A stretch of 64,000 nucleotides of DNA from Actinophytocola oryzae (GCF_004364325.1 NZ_SOCP01000026.1:1-64000), one strand, 5' to 3'; counted from the first letter of the stretch, positions 1 through 8,813 are shown. The notes: generated by a model from the letters alone, not told the origin. Made by a program: numbers and translations.

Positions 1-1304
1 GTCGCGTCGTACAGGATCACCGAGAGCAGCGCGGTACCGATCGACGCCGCCACCTGCTGGATGATGTTCAGGCTCGTGGACGCGCGGGCCACGTCCTCCT
101 GCCGCAGCGTCTTCAGTGCCGCGGACATGATCGGCATCATCGTCATGCCCATGCCGATACCCATCACGAACAGGTCGGCCCCGATCAGCATGTACGAGGT
201 GTCCGCCTTTAGCTGGGTGAACAGCACCATGCAGGCGACGATCACGATGACACCCGCCTGGGCGATGCGCGCCGCGCCGACCCGGTCGACGACCAGGCCC
301 GCGATCGGCATCATCACCATGGCGCCGATGCCCTGCGGGGCGAGCAGCAGACCCGCCTGCAGCGCACCCTCACCCCTGACCTGCTGGAAGTACAGCGGGA
401 ACAGGAGCATGGCGCCGAAGAACGCGACCACGAACAGGACCATGGTCACCGAGGCGACCGTGAAACCCCTGTCCTTGAACAGCTTGAGGTCGATCAACGC
501 GTTCTTCGTGCGCAGTGCGTGCCACACGAACAACGCGACCAGGATCGCGCCCGCCCCGGCCGGGAGGTACGCCTCCGGGCTGCTGATGCCGTCCTGCGGC
601 GACGCGATCTTCGCGAGACCGTAGATCAGGGCGGCGAGACCCGGCGACAGCAGGACCAGGCCGAGCACGTCCAGCCGCTCGGTCGGGCGCGGCTTGTCCG
701 CCTCGAGGATCCGGGAGCCGAGGATCAGCGTCACGATGCCGATCGGCACGTTCAGGAAGAAGATCCAGCGCCACGAGACGTCGTCGACCAGCCAGCCACC
801 GAGGATCGGGCCGACGATCGGGCCGAGCAGCATGGGCACGCCGATGACGGCCATGACGCGGCCGACCCGCTCGGGGCCGGCGGCCTTGGTCAGGATCGTC
901 ATGCCGATCGGCATCAGCATGCCGCCGCCGAGACCCTGCAGGACGCGGAACCCGATCAGCGACTCGACCGACCACGCCGAGCCCGCCGCGGCGGAGCCCA
1001 CCATGAACAGGAAGATCGCGAGCAGGTAGATCCGTTTGGTGCCGAACCGGTCGGCCGCCCACCCGCTCAGCGGGATGACGGTCGCGAGGGCCAGCGTGTA
1101 TCCGGTGGCCACCCACTGGATGGTCTCCAGCGTGGTGTTGAACTCTTTGGTCAGGTGGTTGATGGCGACGTTGACCACGGTGATGTCGAGCATCGCCATG
1201 ATCGCGCCGAGTACGACCACCGATCCGATGGCGAGGATTCTGCGGTCGAGCTTCTGCGAGCCCGCTCCGCCAGCCGAGGTCATCGGCGGAAGCGCTTCAG
1301 TCAC
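1..1304 (-). CDS. DHA2-family (EmrB/QacA-like) MFS drug exporter, 3' end cut by window edge
   Basis: This is a proton-coupled multidrug exporter of the 14-helix DHA2 class in the cell membrane. The visible 434 codons contain motif D1 (LDITVVNVA, about residues 39-47), motif A between helices 2 and 3 (GWAADRFGTK, about 81-90) and an antiporter motif C resembling GPIVGPILGGW. The GTG start at 1304 has a GAGGGG ribosome binding site 7 nt upstream. The start lies 13 bp after the MarR stop on the same strand, so the pair is likely one operon, with the pump induced when the MarR protein binds a drug. The C-terminus lies beyond the left edge. The family call is firm; the substrate is unknown. Confidence 0.9.
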   Translation of the reverse strand, partial: MTEALPPMTSAGGAGSQKLDRRILAIGSVVVLGAIMAMLDITVVNVAINHLTKEFNTTLETIQWVATGYTLALATVIPLSGWAADRFGTKRIYLLAIFLFMVGSAAAGSAWSVESLIGFRVLQGLGGGMLMPIGMTILTKAAGPERVGRVMAVIGVPMLLGPIVGPILGGWLVDDVSWRWIFFLNVPIGIVTLILGSRILEADKPRPTERLDVLGLVLLSPGLAALIYGLAKIASPQDGISSPEAYLPAGAGAILVALFVWHALRTKNALIDLKLFKDRGFTVASVTMVLFVVAFFGAMLLFPLYFQQVRGEGALQAGLLLAPQGIGAMVMMPIAGLVVDRVGAARIAQAGVIVIVACMVLFTQLKADTSYMLIGADLFVMGIGMGMTMMPIMSAALKTLRQEDVARASTSLNIIQQVAASIGTALLSVILYDA

Positions 1305-1317
1305 AAGTTTCCCCTCT

Positions 1318-1770
1318 TCAACAACCGGTCGTGGTGGCGGGCGGCAGAGCATCCCGGGCGAGGATCGGCGCCAGTGCCTGTGAGAGCTGGTCTCGCTCCG
1401 GGTCGCTGAGCGACTCGAGACATTCGCGTACGGCGTCGCGGTGAGCCTGCACGAGCCCGTCGACGAACCGCCGACCCTGCTCGGACAGCCGAACCCGCTT
1501 CACCCGGCGATCGTGTGCGTCCTCCCTGCGCGTGACCAGGTCCGCCCTCGCCAGCCCCTGCACCGCTCTGCCCGTCGTCGCGACGGACAGGCCGAGCAGC
1601 GAGGCCAGCTCGTGGACCGCCAGTTCCCGCTGGCTGTCCGCGAGGACGAACAGGGCCCGCATCTGCGACAATGACAGATCGAGTCCACGCGCGACACCTA
1701 ATATGTGCGCTTCTCCGCTCTTCTTCAGCCGCGAAAGAAACGCCATCACCTGATCGGTGACAGTCTCCAC
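1318..1770 (-). CDS. MarR-family transcriptional regulator of the adjacent exporter
   Basis: A winged-helix repressor. The helix-turn-helix is recognisable in the stretch around LSLSQMRALFVLAD through LASLLGLSVATTGRAVQGL, and the wing follows at RREDAHDRRVKRVRLSEQG; both are typical of MarR. It sits directly upstream of the DHA2 exporter on the same strand, the classic repressor-pump pairing. The start is uncertain: I chose GTG at 1770, but in-frame GTG at 1794, TTG at 1818 and ATG at 1746 are also possible, and none has a strong ribosome binding site. The two upstream alternatives would place the start inside the inverted repeat at 1785-1822, which argues for a later start. Confidence 0.82.
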   Translation of the reverse strand: METVTDQVMAFLSRLKKSGEAHILGVARGLDLSLSQMRALFVLADSQRELAVHELASLLGLSVATTGRAVQGLARADLVTRREDAHDRRVKRVRLSEQGRRFVDGLVQAHRDAVRECLESLSDPERDQLSQALAPILARDALPPATTTGC

Positions 1771-1784
1771 GCAGGAGAGCGGCT

Positions 1785-1822
1785 TTAGTTGCACGCTACA
1801 ATCATCGCACCGACGCAACTAA
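1785..1822. promoter_or_regulatory. Probable MarR operator (inverted repeat)
   Basis: A perfect 8-bp inverted repeat, TTAGTTGC at 1785-1792 and GCAACTAA at 1815-1822, lies just upstream of the MarR gene. The half-site sequence AGTTGC/GCAACT resembles many MarR-family operators, and the arm centres are 30 bp (about three helical turns) apart. It most likely serves autorepression of the MarR-exporter operon. This is inferred from position and symmetry. Confidence 0.5.
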
Positions 1823-1847
1823 CTGCAAGTGACTGTGTCCGGCCTCT

Positions 1848-1868
1848 CATTACCCGTTTGGCGTAATG
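1848..1868. promoter_or_regulatory. Inverted repeat in the divergent tex/marR intergenic region
   Basis: CATTAC (1848-1853) and GTAATG (1863-1868) form a perfect 6-bp inverted repeat around a 9-nt spacer in the 230-bp gap between the MarR gene and tex. It could be a second operator or part of the tex promoter region. No regulator can be assigned. Confidence 0.25.
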
Positions 1869-1997
1869 CTGACGAACCTCGCGCTACGGACTGCCATCGC
1901 CCGCCTGTCCTCCTGGACGAGAGCCGCGCCCACTTCGTGACAGCGGACACGACACCGGACTCGGCGCTGTCGGGGGTTGCGGGCAGAATGCTCACCC

Positions 1998-4370
1998 GTG
2001 ACAGTCACGGCCACTCCCCCGTCCGTCTTCCTGCGTATAGCCGAGGAGCTCTCCGTCGCCGAGCGGCAGGTCCGCGCGGCAGTGGAGCTGCTCGACGGCG
2101 GCTCGACCGTCCCGTTCGTCGCCCGGTACCGCAAGGAGGTCACCGGCTCGCTCGACGACGCCCAGCTGCGCACGCTCGACGAGCGCCTGCGCTACCTGCG
2201 TGAGCTGGAGGAGCGCCGCGCCGCGGTCCTGGAGTCGATCAAGAGCCAGGACAAGCTGACCGACGAGCTCGCCGCACAGATCATGGCGGCCGACTCGAAG
2301 GCACGCCTCGAGGACATCTACCTCCCCTACAAGCCCAAGCGGCGCACCAAGGCGCAGATCGCCCGCGAGGCGGGCCTCGAGCCACTCGCCGACGGCCTGC
2401 TCGGCGACCCCGGCACCGACCCGCAGGCCGCCGCCGCGGTGTTCGTCGATCCCGAGAAGGGCGTCGCCGACGTGCAGGCCGCGCTCACCGGCGCCCGCGA
2501 CATCCTCGTCGAACGCTTCGGCGAGGACGCCGACCTGATCGGCGGGCTGCGCGAGCGCATGTGGGAGAAGGGGCGCCTGGTCGCCAAGGTCCGTTCGGGC
2601 AAGGAGGAGGCAGGCGCCAAGTTCGCCGACTACTTCGACTTCTCCGAGCCGTTCACGCAGCTCCCCTCCCACCGCATCCTCGCCATGTTCCGCGGCGAGA
2701 AGGAGGAGATGCTGGAGCTGGTGCTCGACCCGCACCCGGACGAGGAGCAGCCGCCCGGCCCCTCGGACTACGAGGTCCGCATCGCCGCGAAGTTCGGCAT
2801 CGACGACAGGGGCCGCCCGGCCGACAAGTTCCTCACCGACACCGTCCGCTGGGCCTGGCGCACGCGCATCCTCGTCCACCTCGGCGTCGACCTGCGCTCC
2901 CGCCTGCGCCAGGCCGCGGAGGACGAGGCGGTCCGCGTGTTCGCCGCCAACCTGCGTGACCTGCTGCTCGCCGCGCCGGCCGGTACCCGCGCCACCATGG
3001 GCCTGGACCCCGGCCTGCGCACCGGTGTGAAGGTCGCGATCGTGGACGCCACCGGCAAGGTCGTCGCCACCGACACCATCTACCCGCACGCGCCCGCGAA
3101 GCGCTGGGACGAGTCGCTGGTCAAGCTGCACGCGCTGGCCAAGGCACACGACGTGGACCTGATCGCCATCGGCAACGGCACCGCGTCGCGCGAGACCGAC
3201 AAGCTCGCCGCCGAGCTGCTGACCAGGGCGCCGGAGCTCAAGCTCACCAAGGTGATGGTGTCCGAGGCAGGCGCGTCGGTGTACTCGGCGTCGGCGTACG
3301 CGTCGCAGGAGCTGCCGAACCTGGACGTCTCGCTGCGTGGCGCGGTGTCCATCGCGCGGCGCCTGCAGGACCCGCTGGCCGAGCTGGTCAAGATCGACCC
3401 GAAGTCCATCGGCGTCGGGCAGTACCAGCACGACATCTCCGAGACCAAGCTGTCGCGGTCGCTCGACGCGGTGGTCGAGGACTGTGTGAACGGCGTCGGC
3501 GTGGACCTCAACACGGCGTCGGTGCCGCTGCTGACCCGCGTGTCGGGCATCGGCTCGTCACTCGCGGCCAGCATCGTGTCACACCGCGACGCCAACGGCC
3601 CGTTCCGCTCGCGCACGGCGCTGAAGAGCGTGCCGAAGCTGGGTCCGAAGGCGTTCGAGCAGTGCGCGGGCTTCCTGCGGATCCCGAACGGGGACGACCC
3701 GCTCGACTCCTCCAGCGTGCACCCGGAGGCGTACCCGGTCGTGCGGCGGATCGTGTCGGCGACAGGGCTCGACCTGGCCGAGCTGATCGGCAACACCAAG
3801 ACGCTGAAGTCGCTGAAGCCCGCCGAGTTCGTCGACGACACGTTCGGGCTGCCGACCGTCACCGACATCCTGGTGGAGCTGGACAAGCCGGGCCGCGACC
3901 CCCGCCCCGCGTTCAAGACCGCGACGTTCAACGACGCCGTGCACACGCTCAACGACCTCCAGGTCGGCATGGTGCTGGAGGGCGTGGTCACGAACGTGGC
4001 CGCGTTCGGCGCGTTCATCGACATCGGCGTGCACTGCGACGGGCTCGCGCACGTCTCGCAGCTGTCGCGGAACTTCGTCAAGGACCCGCGCGAGGTCGTC
4101 AAGTCCGGCGACATCGTGCGCGCGAAGGTGCTCGAGGTCGACACCACCCGCAAGCGGATCTCGCTGACGCTGCGGCTGGAGGAGGAGACCCGTGACCGCG
4201 GTCAGCAGCAGCCTCGCGGTGGTCAGCAACGCGGTGGCGGCGGTCAGCGCAACCAGCGTGGCGGTGGCGGTGGTGGCCAGCAGCAGCGCCGGGGCGGTCA
4301 GCGCCAGGACGCCGGTGGCGGCGGCGCGATGGCGGAGGCACTGAGGCGGGCCGGGTACAAGCCCAAGTGA
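1998..4370 (+). CDS. tex: Tex-like S1 RNA-binding transcription accessory protein
   Basis: A 790-residue Tex homologue, a conserved RNA/DNA-binding protein linked to transcription. Domain order fits the family: helical N-terminal Tex region (about 1-190), YqgF/RuvC-like nuclease fold around GLDPGLRTGVKVAIVD (about 330-430), helix-hairpin-helix segment around LLTRVSGIGSSLAASIVSHR (about 500-560), and an S1 domain (about 655-725, GVVTNVAAFGAFIDIGV). The last 60 residues are a low-complexity Gly/Gln/Arg linker ending in a short basic helix, an actinobacterial-style extension that may bind nucleic acid. I chose GTG at 1998 because homologues begin near the TATPPSVFLRIAEEL helix; an upstream TTG in frame is unlikely. 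The gene is monocistronic and divergent from the MarR unit. Confidence 0.95.
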   Translation: MTVTATPPSVFLRIAEELSVAERQVRAAVELLDGGSTVPFVARYRKEVTGSLDDAQLRTLDERLRYLRELEERRAAVLESIKSQDKLTDELAAQIMAADSKARLEDIYLPYKPKRRTKAQIAREAGLEPLADGLLGDPGTDPQAAAAVFVDPEKGVADVQAALTGARDILVERFGEDADLIGGLRERMWEKGRLVAKVRSGKEEAGAKFADYFDFSEPFTQLPSHRILAMFRGEKEEMLELVLDPHPDEEQPPGPSDYEVRIAAKFGIDDRGRPADKFLTDTVRWAWRTRILVHLGVDLRSRLRQAAEDEAVRVFAANLRDLLLAAPAGTRATMGLDPGLRTGVKVAIVDATGKVVATDTIYPHAPAKRWDESLVKLHALAKAHDVDLIAIGNGTASRETDKLAAELLTRAPELKLTKVMVSEAGASVYSASAYASQELPNLDVSLRGAVSIARRLQDPLAELVKIDPKSIGVGQYQHDISETKLSRSLDAVVEDCVNGVGVDLNTASVPLLTRVSGIGSSLAASIVSHRDANGPFRSRTALKSVPKLGPKAFEQCAGFLRIPNGDDPLDSSSVHPEAYPVVRRIVSATGLDLAELIGNTKTLKSLKPAEFVDDTFGLPTVTDILVELDKPGRDPRPAFKTATFNDAVHTLNDLQVGMVLEGVVTNVAAFGAFIDIGVHCDGLAHVSQLSRNFVKDPREVVKSGDIVRAKVLEVDTTRKRISLTLRLEEETRDRGQQQPRGGQQRGGGGQRNQRGGGGGGQQQRRGGQRQDAGGGGAMAEALRRAGYKPK

Positions 4371-4478
4371 GGGACGAGGACTCCGGGTTCGCCCGCGTGC
4401 GGGACTGCGCGGTGGCCCCGGGGTCCGACTCTCGTCTGTGGACCCTGTCGGCGGATCTGACCAGGTAGATTCGCGTGC

Positions 4479-5060
4479 ATGGGCAAGGTTTACGAAGGGA
4501 TCACACCGCGGCTGCGTGAGTTCATCGAGGAGCAGAAGGTGTTCTTCGTGGCCTCCGCGCCGCTGGACGGTGACGGACACGTCAACCTGTCACCGAAGGG
4601 CCGCGACGGCACGCTGGTCGTGCTCGGCGAGCATTCGCTGGCGTACCTGGACTTCGGCGGCAGCCACGCCGAGACGATCGCGCACCTGCGGGAGAACGGG
4701 CGCGTCACGCTGATGTGGTGCGCGTTCACCGGACCGCCGAAGGTGCTGCGCGTGCACGGCCGCGGCACGCCGGTCTTCCGGGACGACCCGCGCTGGCCGG
4801 AGCTGATCGGCGAGTTCGAGAACGCCGACGGTCCCGGTGCCAGGGCGATCATCCTCGTCGAAGCCGTGCTGGTGAGTGACAGCTGCGGGTTCGCGGTGCC
4901 GTACATGGACTACCGTGAGGAACGCACCCAGCACGCCGGGTACTTCGGCCGCAAGTCCGAGGACGAGTTCGCGGAGTACTGCGCCGGCAAGCCCCACAAC
5001 GGCACCAGCATCGACGGCCTGCCGGGCCTGCCCCTGCCACTACCGAGAAGGACGGCGTGA
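4479..5060 (+). CDS. Pyridoxamine 5'-phosphate oxidase family protein
   Basis: A 193-residue split-barrel flavin-fold protein. The N-terminal half (VFFVASAPLDGDGHVNLSPKG) and the region around TLMWCAFTGPPKVLRVHGRG match the PNPOx-like group often annotated as pyridoxamine 5'-phosphate oxidase family. Members bind FMN, F420 or heme; the cofactor cannot be told from sequence alone, and true PdxH activity is unlikely. The next gene starts one base after its stop, so the two are probably cotranscribed. Confidence 0.8.
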   Translation: MGKVYEGITPRLREFIEEQKVFFVASAPLDGDGHVNLSPKGRDGTLVVLGEHSLAYLDFGGSHAETIAHLRENGRVTLMWCAFTGPPKVLRVHGRGTPVFRDDPRWPELIGEFENADGPGARAIILVEAVLVSDSCGFAVPYMDYREERTQHAGYFGRKSEDEFAEYCAGKPHNGTSIDGLPGLPLPLPRRTA

Positions 5061-5061
5061 C

Positions 5062-5430
5062 ATGCCTGTCGCCCGCATCGCGATGACCACACTGGACTGC
5101 GCCGACGCGGTGGCGCTCGCCGACTTCTGGGCGTCGTTGCTGGAGGGCACGGTCATCGTGCGGAACGACAAGGTCTCGGTGGTCCGGACGGACACGATCA
5201 TGCTTGGCACGGTCGCCCTGCCCGACTACACACCGCCGACGTGGCCGGGCGGCACGACGCCGAAGCACATCCACCTCGACCTCGCGGTCAGCGACCTGGA
5301 CGAGGCGGATGCCGAAGCGGTGCGGCTCGGTGCGACCAAGGCAGGTCACCAGCCGCAGCCCGACCAGTGGCGGATCTTCCTCGACCCGGCCGGCCACCCG
5401 TTCTGCCTAACCTCGAACATCCCGTTCTAG
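5062..5430 (+). CDS. VOC-family (glyoxalase/dioxygenase superfamily) protein
   Basis: A small 122-residue protein with the beta-alpha-beta-beta-beta repeats of the vicinal oxygen chelate fold: MTTLDCADAVALADFWASLL at the N-terminus, KHIHLDLAVSDLDEADAEA in the middle, and a typical end (FLDPAGHPFCLTSN). Such proteins act as metal-dependent dioxygenases or lyases, or as drug-binding resistance proteins; the substrate is not predictable. Its ATG is one base after the stop of the PNPOx-family gene, indicating coupling. Its 3' end overlaps the antisense methyltransferase remnant by 24 bp. Confidence 0.8.
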   Translation: MPVARIAMTTLDCADAVALADFWASLLEGTVIVRNDKVSVVRTDTIMLGTVALPDYTPPTWPGGTTPKHIHLDLAVSDLDEADAEAVRLGATKAGHQPQPDQWRIFLDPAGHPFCLTSNIPF

Positions 5431-5698
5431 GCGGAGCGTGTGGTACCAGACGGACATCTCGGGCCGCACCAGCTCCCGGCTCACGACGACCGTGCGGGTG
5501 AACCCGTTAGAAGACGCCCGGTGGCACGACGATGGCGAGCCCGAGGTGGTCGACGGTCTGCTCGCCCGCGGCACGCATGGCGTCGTAGGCGGAGTCGTGC
5601 CACGCCCTGATGCGTTCCGTGTCCACCGGCGGCTGGAAGTCGCTCGCGGTTTCGCACCGCAGCGGGCGGGCTTGTGCCGGTGCCTCCCGTTTTGGCAC
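5407..5698 (-). pseudogene. Remnant of a HemK-like class I SAM methyltransferase with internal deletion and frameshift
   Basis: On the minus strand, one frame (about 5698 to 5507) encodes an N-terminal piece with WHDSAYDAMRAAGEQ and HLGLAIVVPPGVF, resembling the start of small HemK2-like methyltransferases just before their SAM-binding domain. It then meets a TAA. The next frame continues to 5407 with RTVVVSRELVRPEMSVWYH, resembling the C-terminal strand of the same family. The roughly 150-residue catalytic core between them is missing, so this reads as an internal deletion plus frame change. Codon use is G/C-ending in both pieces, as in real coding DNA. Family assignment is by recognition of short segments and is moderate. 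Confidence 0.45.
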
Positions 5699-5707
5699 GG
5701 TGCCGGC

Positions 5708-6145
5708 ATGGCGAAGCGCGCGCTGCCCAACCACTTGTGGCTGGTTCTCGCGATCCTGTTCACGCAGATCATCCTGAACGTGTTCGGCGGCTCGGTCCTG
5801 CTGTACACGATCAGCACCCGCGCCGATGCCGGGCTGCTGTACTTCGTGGTGTGGTTCTCGCTGCTGGCATCGGCGGTGCTGGCGGTGAGCGCGCTGTTCC
5901 TGGTGCTGCGCAACGCATGGGCGCGTTATCCGGTCGTCGGCATCGAGGCACTGACGATGGCGAGCGGGCTGGTGGCGCTCGCGACGTCCGGTACCCCGAC
6001 CGGCATCACGAACGTCGCGCTGGGGTTCGCGGTGATCGCCATGCTGTACCGGCCCGAGGTCCGCACCTGGCTCGCGGACGTCCGCACCCCGACCGGCACC
6101 CGCATGACGGTGGCAGGTTCAGGCCACGACCTCGATGGTCAGTGA
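5708..6145 (+). CDS. Small four-helix membrane protein of unknown function
   Basis: A 145-residue integral membrane protein beginning MAKRALPNHLWLVLAILFTQ. Four hydrophobic segments are visible (about 10-32, 42-65, 76-95, 100-118), followed by a short hydrophilic tail. I do not recognise a family. The ATG lies 9 bp from the divergent methyltransferase remnant, and its last 27 bp overlap the 3' end of the convergent epimerase-like gene. Confidence 0.65.
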   Translation: MAKRALPNHLWLVLAILFTQIILNVFGGSVLLYTISTRADAGLLYFVVWFSLLASAVLAVSALFLVLRNAWARYPVVGIEALTMASGLVALATSGTPTGITNVALGFAVIAMLYRPEVRTWLADVRTPTGTRMTVAGSGHDLDGQ

Positions 6146-6970
6146 CGTGTGCTCGCCGGGTGCCAGGTCGGTCAGGGGTCCGAGGATCTCGCACTCGACG
6201 ATGTGTGCCGGCGGGTTCAGGTTGCCCAGCGCGGCTATGGGCTCGGGCTGCGGGTGCTCCAGCCAGACCTCCACCGGCGAGCCCTCGTCCGGATAGGTCG
6301 CGGCCGGATCGACCTCGAACGTGAACGTGACGCCCGCGTAGGCGAGCGAACCCGCCGCGCCGGGGAAACCGAGCTTGCCGACGACTTCCTGCGGTGGGAC
6401 GCGGGCGCTGCCGGCACTCAGCTCGTAGCGGGGGTTGGCGGTACCGGCGATCAGGTCCACGACCGGGTTCGGGTGGTCGCGCAGTGCCACGAGGACCTCG
6501 CCGCCACCGGGGAACTGGGTCACGTTCCACAGCGCCCAGCGGACCTCGCGGTCACTCACGTTCGTGGCCGTCAGGTTCAGGGTGTAGCCCGTGGCGGTCA
6601 GCGCGAAGTGCCGGGTCAGGCGCAGTCCCGTGCGGGGATCCGGGGCGGAGGTCATCGTGACGGACCCCCGCGCTGTGTCCACCGTGTACGGACCCGAGTC
6701 CAGGACCGGGTCGGGCGGGCCAGGCCACTCCCCGTGGCCGGACCAGCCCTGGGGCGCCGGCCAGGTCTTGTCGCCGCCGTAGTTGACCCAGTCACCCATG
6801 TCGCCGTCGTTGGGGCCGACCTCGCCACGTGGTTCCAGAGCCGGTGTGAACAGCGTGGGGTCGCGCCACAACAGTTCCGTGCCGTCACGCTGGAGCGACA
6901 GCAGCCGACCGCCCAGCTCCGGGACGAACCCCAGCCTCAGGCGCTCGTTCCCGAGCCAGAGCGCGGTCAC
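6119..6970 (-). CDS. Aldose 1-epimerase-like (DUF4380-type) protein
   Basis: A 283-residue beta-sandwich protein of the galactose mutarotase fold. Visible signatures are ELGGRLLSLQRDGTELLW near the N-terminus, the aromatic block NYGGDKTWPAPQGW, and a C-terminal strand region around HPQPEPIAALGNLNPPAHI. Such proteins bind carbohydrates and often interconvert sugar anomers. The GTG start at 6970 overlaps the stop of the dehydratase gene by 4 bp (GTGA), so it is translationally coupled to a sugar-acid pathway. Role in sugar handling is inferred from fold and context. A GTG one codon upstream is an alternative start. Confidence 0.7.
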   Translation of the reverse strand: MTALWLGNERLRLGFVPELGGRLLSLQRDGTELLWRDPTLFTPALEPRGEVGPNDGDMGDWVNYGGDKTWPAPQGWSGHGEWPGPPDPVLDSGPYTVDTARGSVTMTSAPDPRTGLRLTRHFALTATGYTLNLTATNVSDREVRWALWNVTQFPGGGEVLVALRDHPNPVVDLIAGTANPRYELSAGSARVPPQEVVGKLGFPGAAGSLAYAGVTFTFEVDPAATYPDEGSPVEVWLEHPQPEPIAALGNLNPPAHIVECEILGPLTDLAPGEHTSLTIEVVA

Positions 6971-8115
6971 CACTCCGCCAGGCTGCCGTCGTCGTGACGC
7001 CACACGGGTGGGCGCCAGCTGTGTCCTTCCTCCGCCGCCACCCGCACCGCCGCGTCGTCGATCTCGATGCCGAGCCCGGGTCCGACGGGACGATCCACGT
7101 AACCGGCCACGCACGTGAACGGACTCGCGTCCAGCAGGTAGCGGCCCATCTCCACGCCCCCGTGGTAGTGCATGCCCACACTTCGTTCCTGGATCAGGAA
7201 GTTCGGCGTCGCGAAGGCCACCTGCAGGCTCGCCGCGAGCGCGATCGGCCCGAGTGGACAGTGCGGGGCCAGGGAAGCGCCGTAGATCTCCGCCAGCGCC
7301 GCGATCCTGCGCAACTCGGAGATGCCGCCCGCGTGTGCCGGGTCCGGCTGCACCACCGCCACCCCGGCGTCCAGCACCGGTTTGAAGTCCCACCGGGAGT
7401 ACAGGCGCTCGCCCAGCGCGATGGGCAGCGCCGACGCCGCCACCACCGACTCCAGCGCCGGCCCCGTGATCTCGGGTGGGATCGGCTCCTCCACGAACAT
7501 CGGCTGCACCTCCTCCAGCATGCGCACGAGTCGGCGGGCCATCGCCGGGGACACGCGCCCGTGGAAGTCGATCGCCAGGTCGCGGTCCGGCCCGAGCGCG
7601 GACCTCGCCTCCTGTGCCCGCACCAGGGCCGCCGCCACGTCAGCCGGTGTCGCGATCGCGGGCATGGGCCCCGAGACGTTCATCTTGACCGCGGTGAAGC
7701 CCGCCTCCACCTGCTCGGCCACCGCCTCGTACACGCCGGACGGGCGGTCGCCGCCGACCCACGAGTACATCCGCACGCGGTCACGGACCGGGCCGCCCAG
7801 CAGCTCGTGCACGGGTGCCTCACGCACCTTGCCCGCGATGTCCCACAGTGCCTGGTCGAAGCCGGACAGCGCGCTCGACAGGACCGGGCCGCCCCGGTAG
7901 AAACCCGCGCGCCGCAGCACCTGCCAGTGGTCCTCGATGCGCAGCGGGTCCTTGCCGTGCACCAGCTCCGCCAGCTCGTGCACGGCCGCACGCACGGTCT
8001 CGGCGCGGCCCTCCACGACGGGCTCGCCCCAGCCGGTGACGCCCTCGTCGGTGGAGACCTTGAGGAACAGCCACCTCGGCGGCACGAGGAACGTCTCGAT
8101 GTCGGTGATCTTCAC
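6967..8115 (-). CDS. dgoD: D-galactonate dehydratase-like enolase-superfamily enzyme
   Basis: A 382-residue enolase-superfamily acid-sugar dehydratase. The N-terminal segment RWLFLKVSTDEGVTGWGEP is highly typical of D-galactonate dehydratases. Metal ligands appear as Asp183 (IDFHG), Glu209 (FVEEP) and a Glu in the GERLYSR motif near 236. His185 and His285 (LAPHCPLGP) correspond to the catalytic acid and base of this subgroup. It would convert an aldonate such as D-galactonate to the 2-keto-3-deoxy acid in the cytoplasm. It is cotranscribed with the SDR gene upstream and the epimerase-like gene downstream. Related dehydratases acting on other aldonates cannot be excluded. Confidence 0.88.
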   Translation of the reverse strand: MKITDIETFLVPPRWLFLKVSTDEGVTGWGEPVVEGRAETVRAAVHELAELVHGKDPLRIEDHWQVLRRAGFYRGGPVLSSALSGFDQALWDIAGKVREAPVHELLGGPVRDRVRMYSWVGGDRPSGVYEAVAEQVEAGFTAVKMNVSGPMPAIATPADVAAALVRAQEARSALGPDRDLAIDFHGRVSPAMARRLVRMLEEVQPMFVEEPIPPEITGPALESVVAASALPIALGERLYSRWDFKPVLDAGVAVVQPDPAHAGGISELRRIAALAEIYGASLAPHCPLGPIALAASLQVAFATPNFLIQERSVGMHYHGGVEMGRYLLDASPFTCVAGYVDRPVGPGLGIEIDDAAVRVAAEEGHSWRPPVWRHDDGSLAEW

Positions 8116-8126
8116 GGGTGTCCCCC

Positions 8127-8813
8127 TCAGGACGAGTCCTTGGCCGCCGACCAGCCCCCGTCGACGAGCAGTTCCGCACCGGTGACGAACGACGCAGCGG
8201 GCGAGAGCAGGAAGGCGATGGCCTCGGCCACCTCGGCCGGGTCACCCAGGCGGCCTGCCGGAGTGGCACGTGCGCTGCGCTGCCGCTCGGCCTCGCCGAT
8301 GCCGTCCCAGGCCGCGGTCAGAACCGGCCCCGGCAGCACCGCGTTCACCCGCACAGCGGGGGCGTACTCCACGGCGAGCTGCCTGCTCAGCGACACCAGT
8401 GCGCCCTTCGTGGCCGCGTAGGCGGAGTGGCCGGGCAGCCCGAACCTCGCGTGGACCGACGACACCAGCACCGCGGCGGCCAGACTCGGCAGGCACACGC
8501 GAAAGCCCAGGTAGGCGGCCGTGAGGTTCACCGCGAGCTGCCGGTCCCAGGCGGCGCGGTCCTGCTCGTGCAGTGGTGCGACCGTGCGGGCGAACGCGTT
8601 GCTGACCAGCGCCGTGACCGGTCCCGGCGCGGCGGCCACGACCGCGTGCCATGTGTCCTCTTCGGACACATCGCCCAGTACCTGGTGGACGTGTTCCGCG
8701 TCGGCGACGGGTGCGATGTCCACGGCCACCACGTCGTACCCGCCTGCCACGAGCCTGCGGACGGTGGCGGCACCGATACCGGCCGCCGCGCCCGTCACCA
8801 CCGCGCACGTCAC
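8127..8813 (-). CDS. Short-chain dehydrogenase/reductase, probable sugar dehydrogenase
   Basis: A 228-residue classical SDR. The NAD(P)-binding glycine motif TGAAAGIG is at 7-14, and the catalytic Ser (about 119), Tyr132 and Lys136 are in VSSVHARFGLPGHSAYAATK. The acidic residue after beta-2 (VVAVDIAP) suggests NAD preference. Next to a lactonase and an aldonate dehydratase, it likely oxidises a sugar to its lactone. The usual NNAG motif reads SNAF, a small deviation. The GTG start overlaps the stop of the fragment upstream by 4 bp. Confidence 0.85.
   Translation of the reverse strand: MTCAVVTGAAAGIGAATVRRLVAGGYDVVAVDIAPVADAEHVHQVLGDVSEEDTWHAVVAAAPGPVTALVSNAFARTVAPLHEQDRAAWDRQLAVNLTAAYLGFRVCLPSLAAAVLVSSVHARFGLPGHSAYAATKGALVSLSRQLAVEYAPAVRVNAVLPGPVLTAAWDGIGEAERQRSARATPAGRLGDPAEVAEAIAFLLSPAASFVTGAELLVDGGWSAAKDSS

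Noticed and set aside
370..1116. Long open frames antisense or offset to the DHA2 exporter
   Set aside because: They are Arg/Gly/Asp-rich shadow frames caused by high GC; the exporter frame has clear MFS motifs.
4198..4340. GGTGGCGGTGGTCAGC-rich tract as a DNA repeat element
   Set aside because: It is in frame and encodes the Gly/Gln/Arg tail of Tex.
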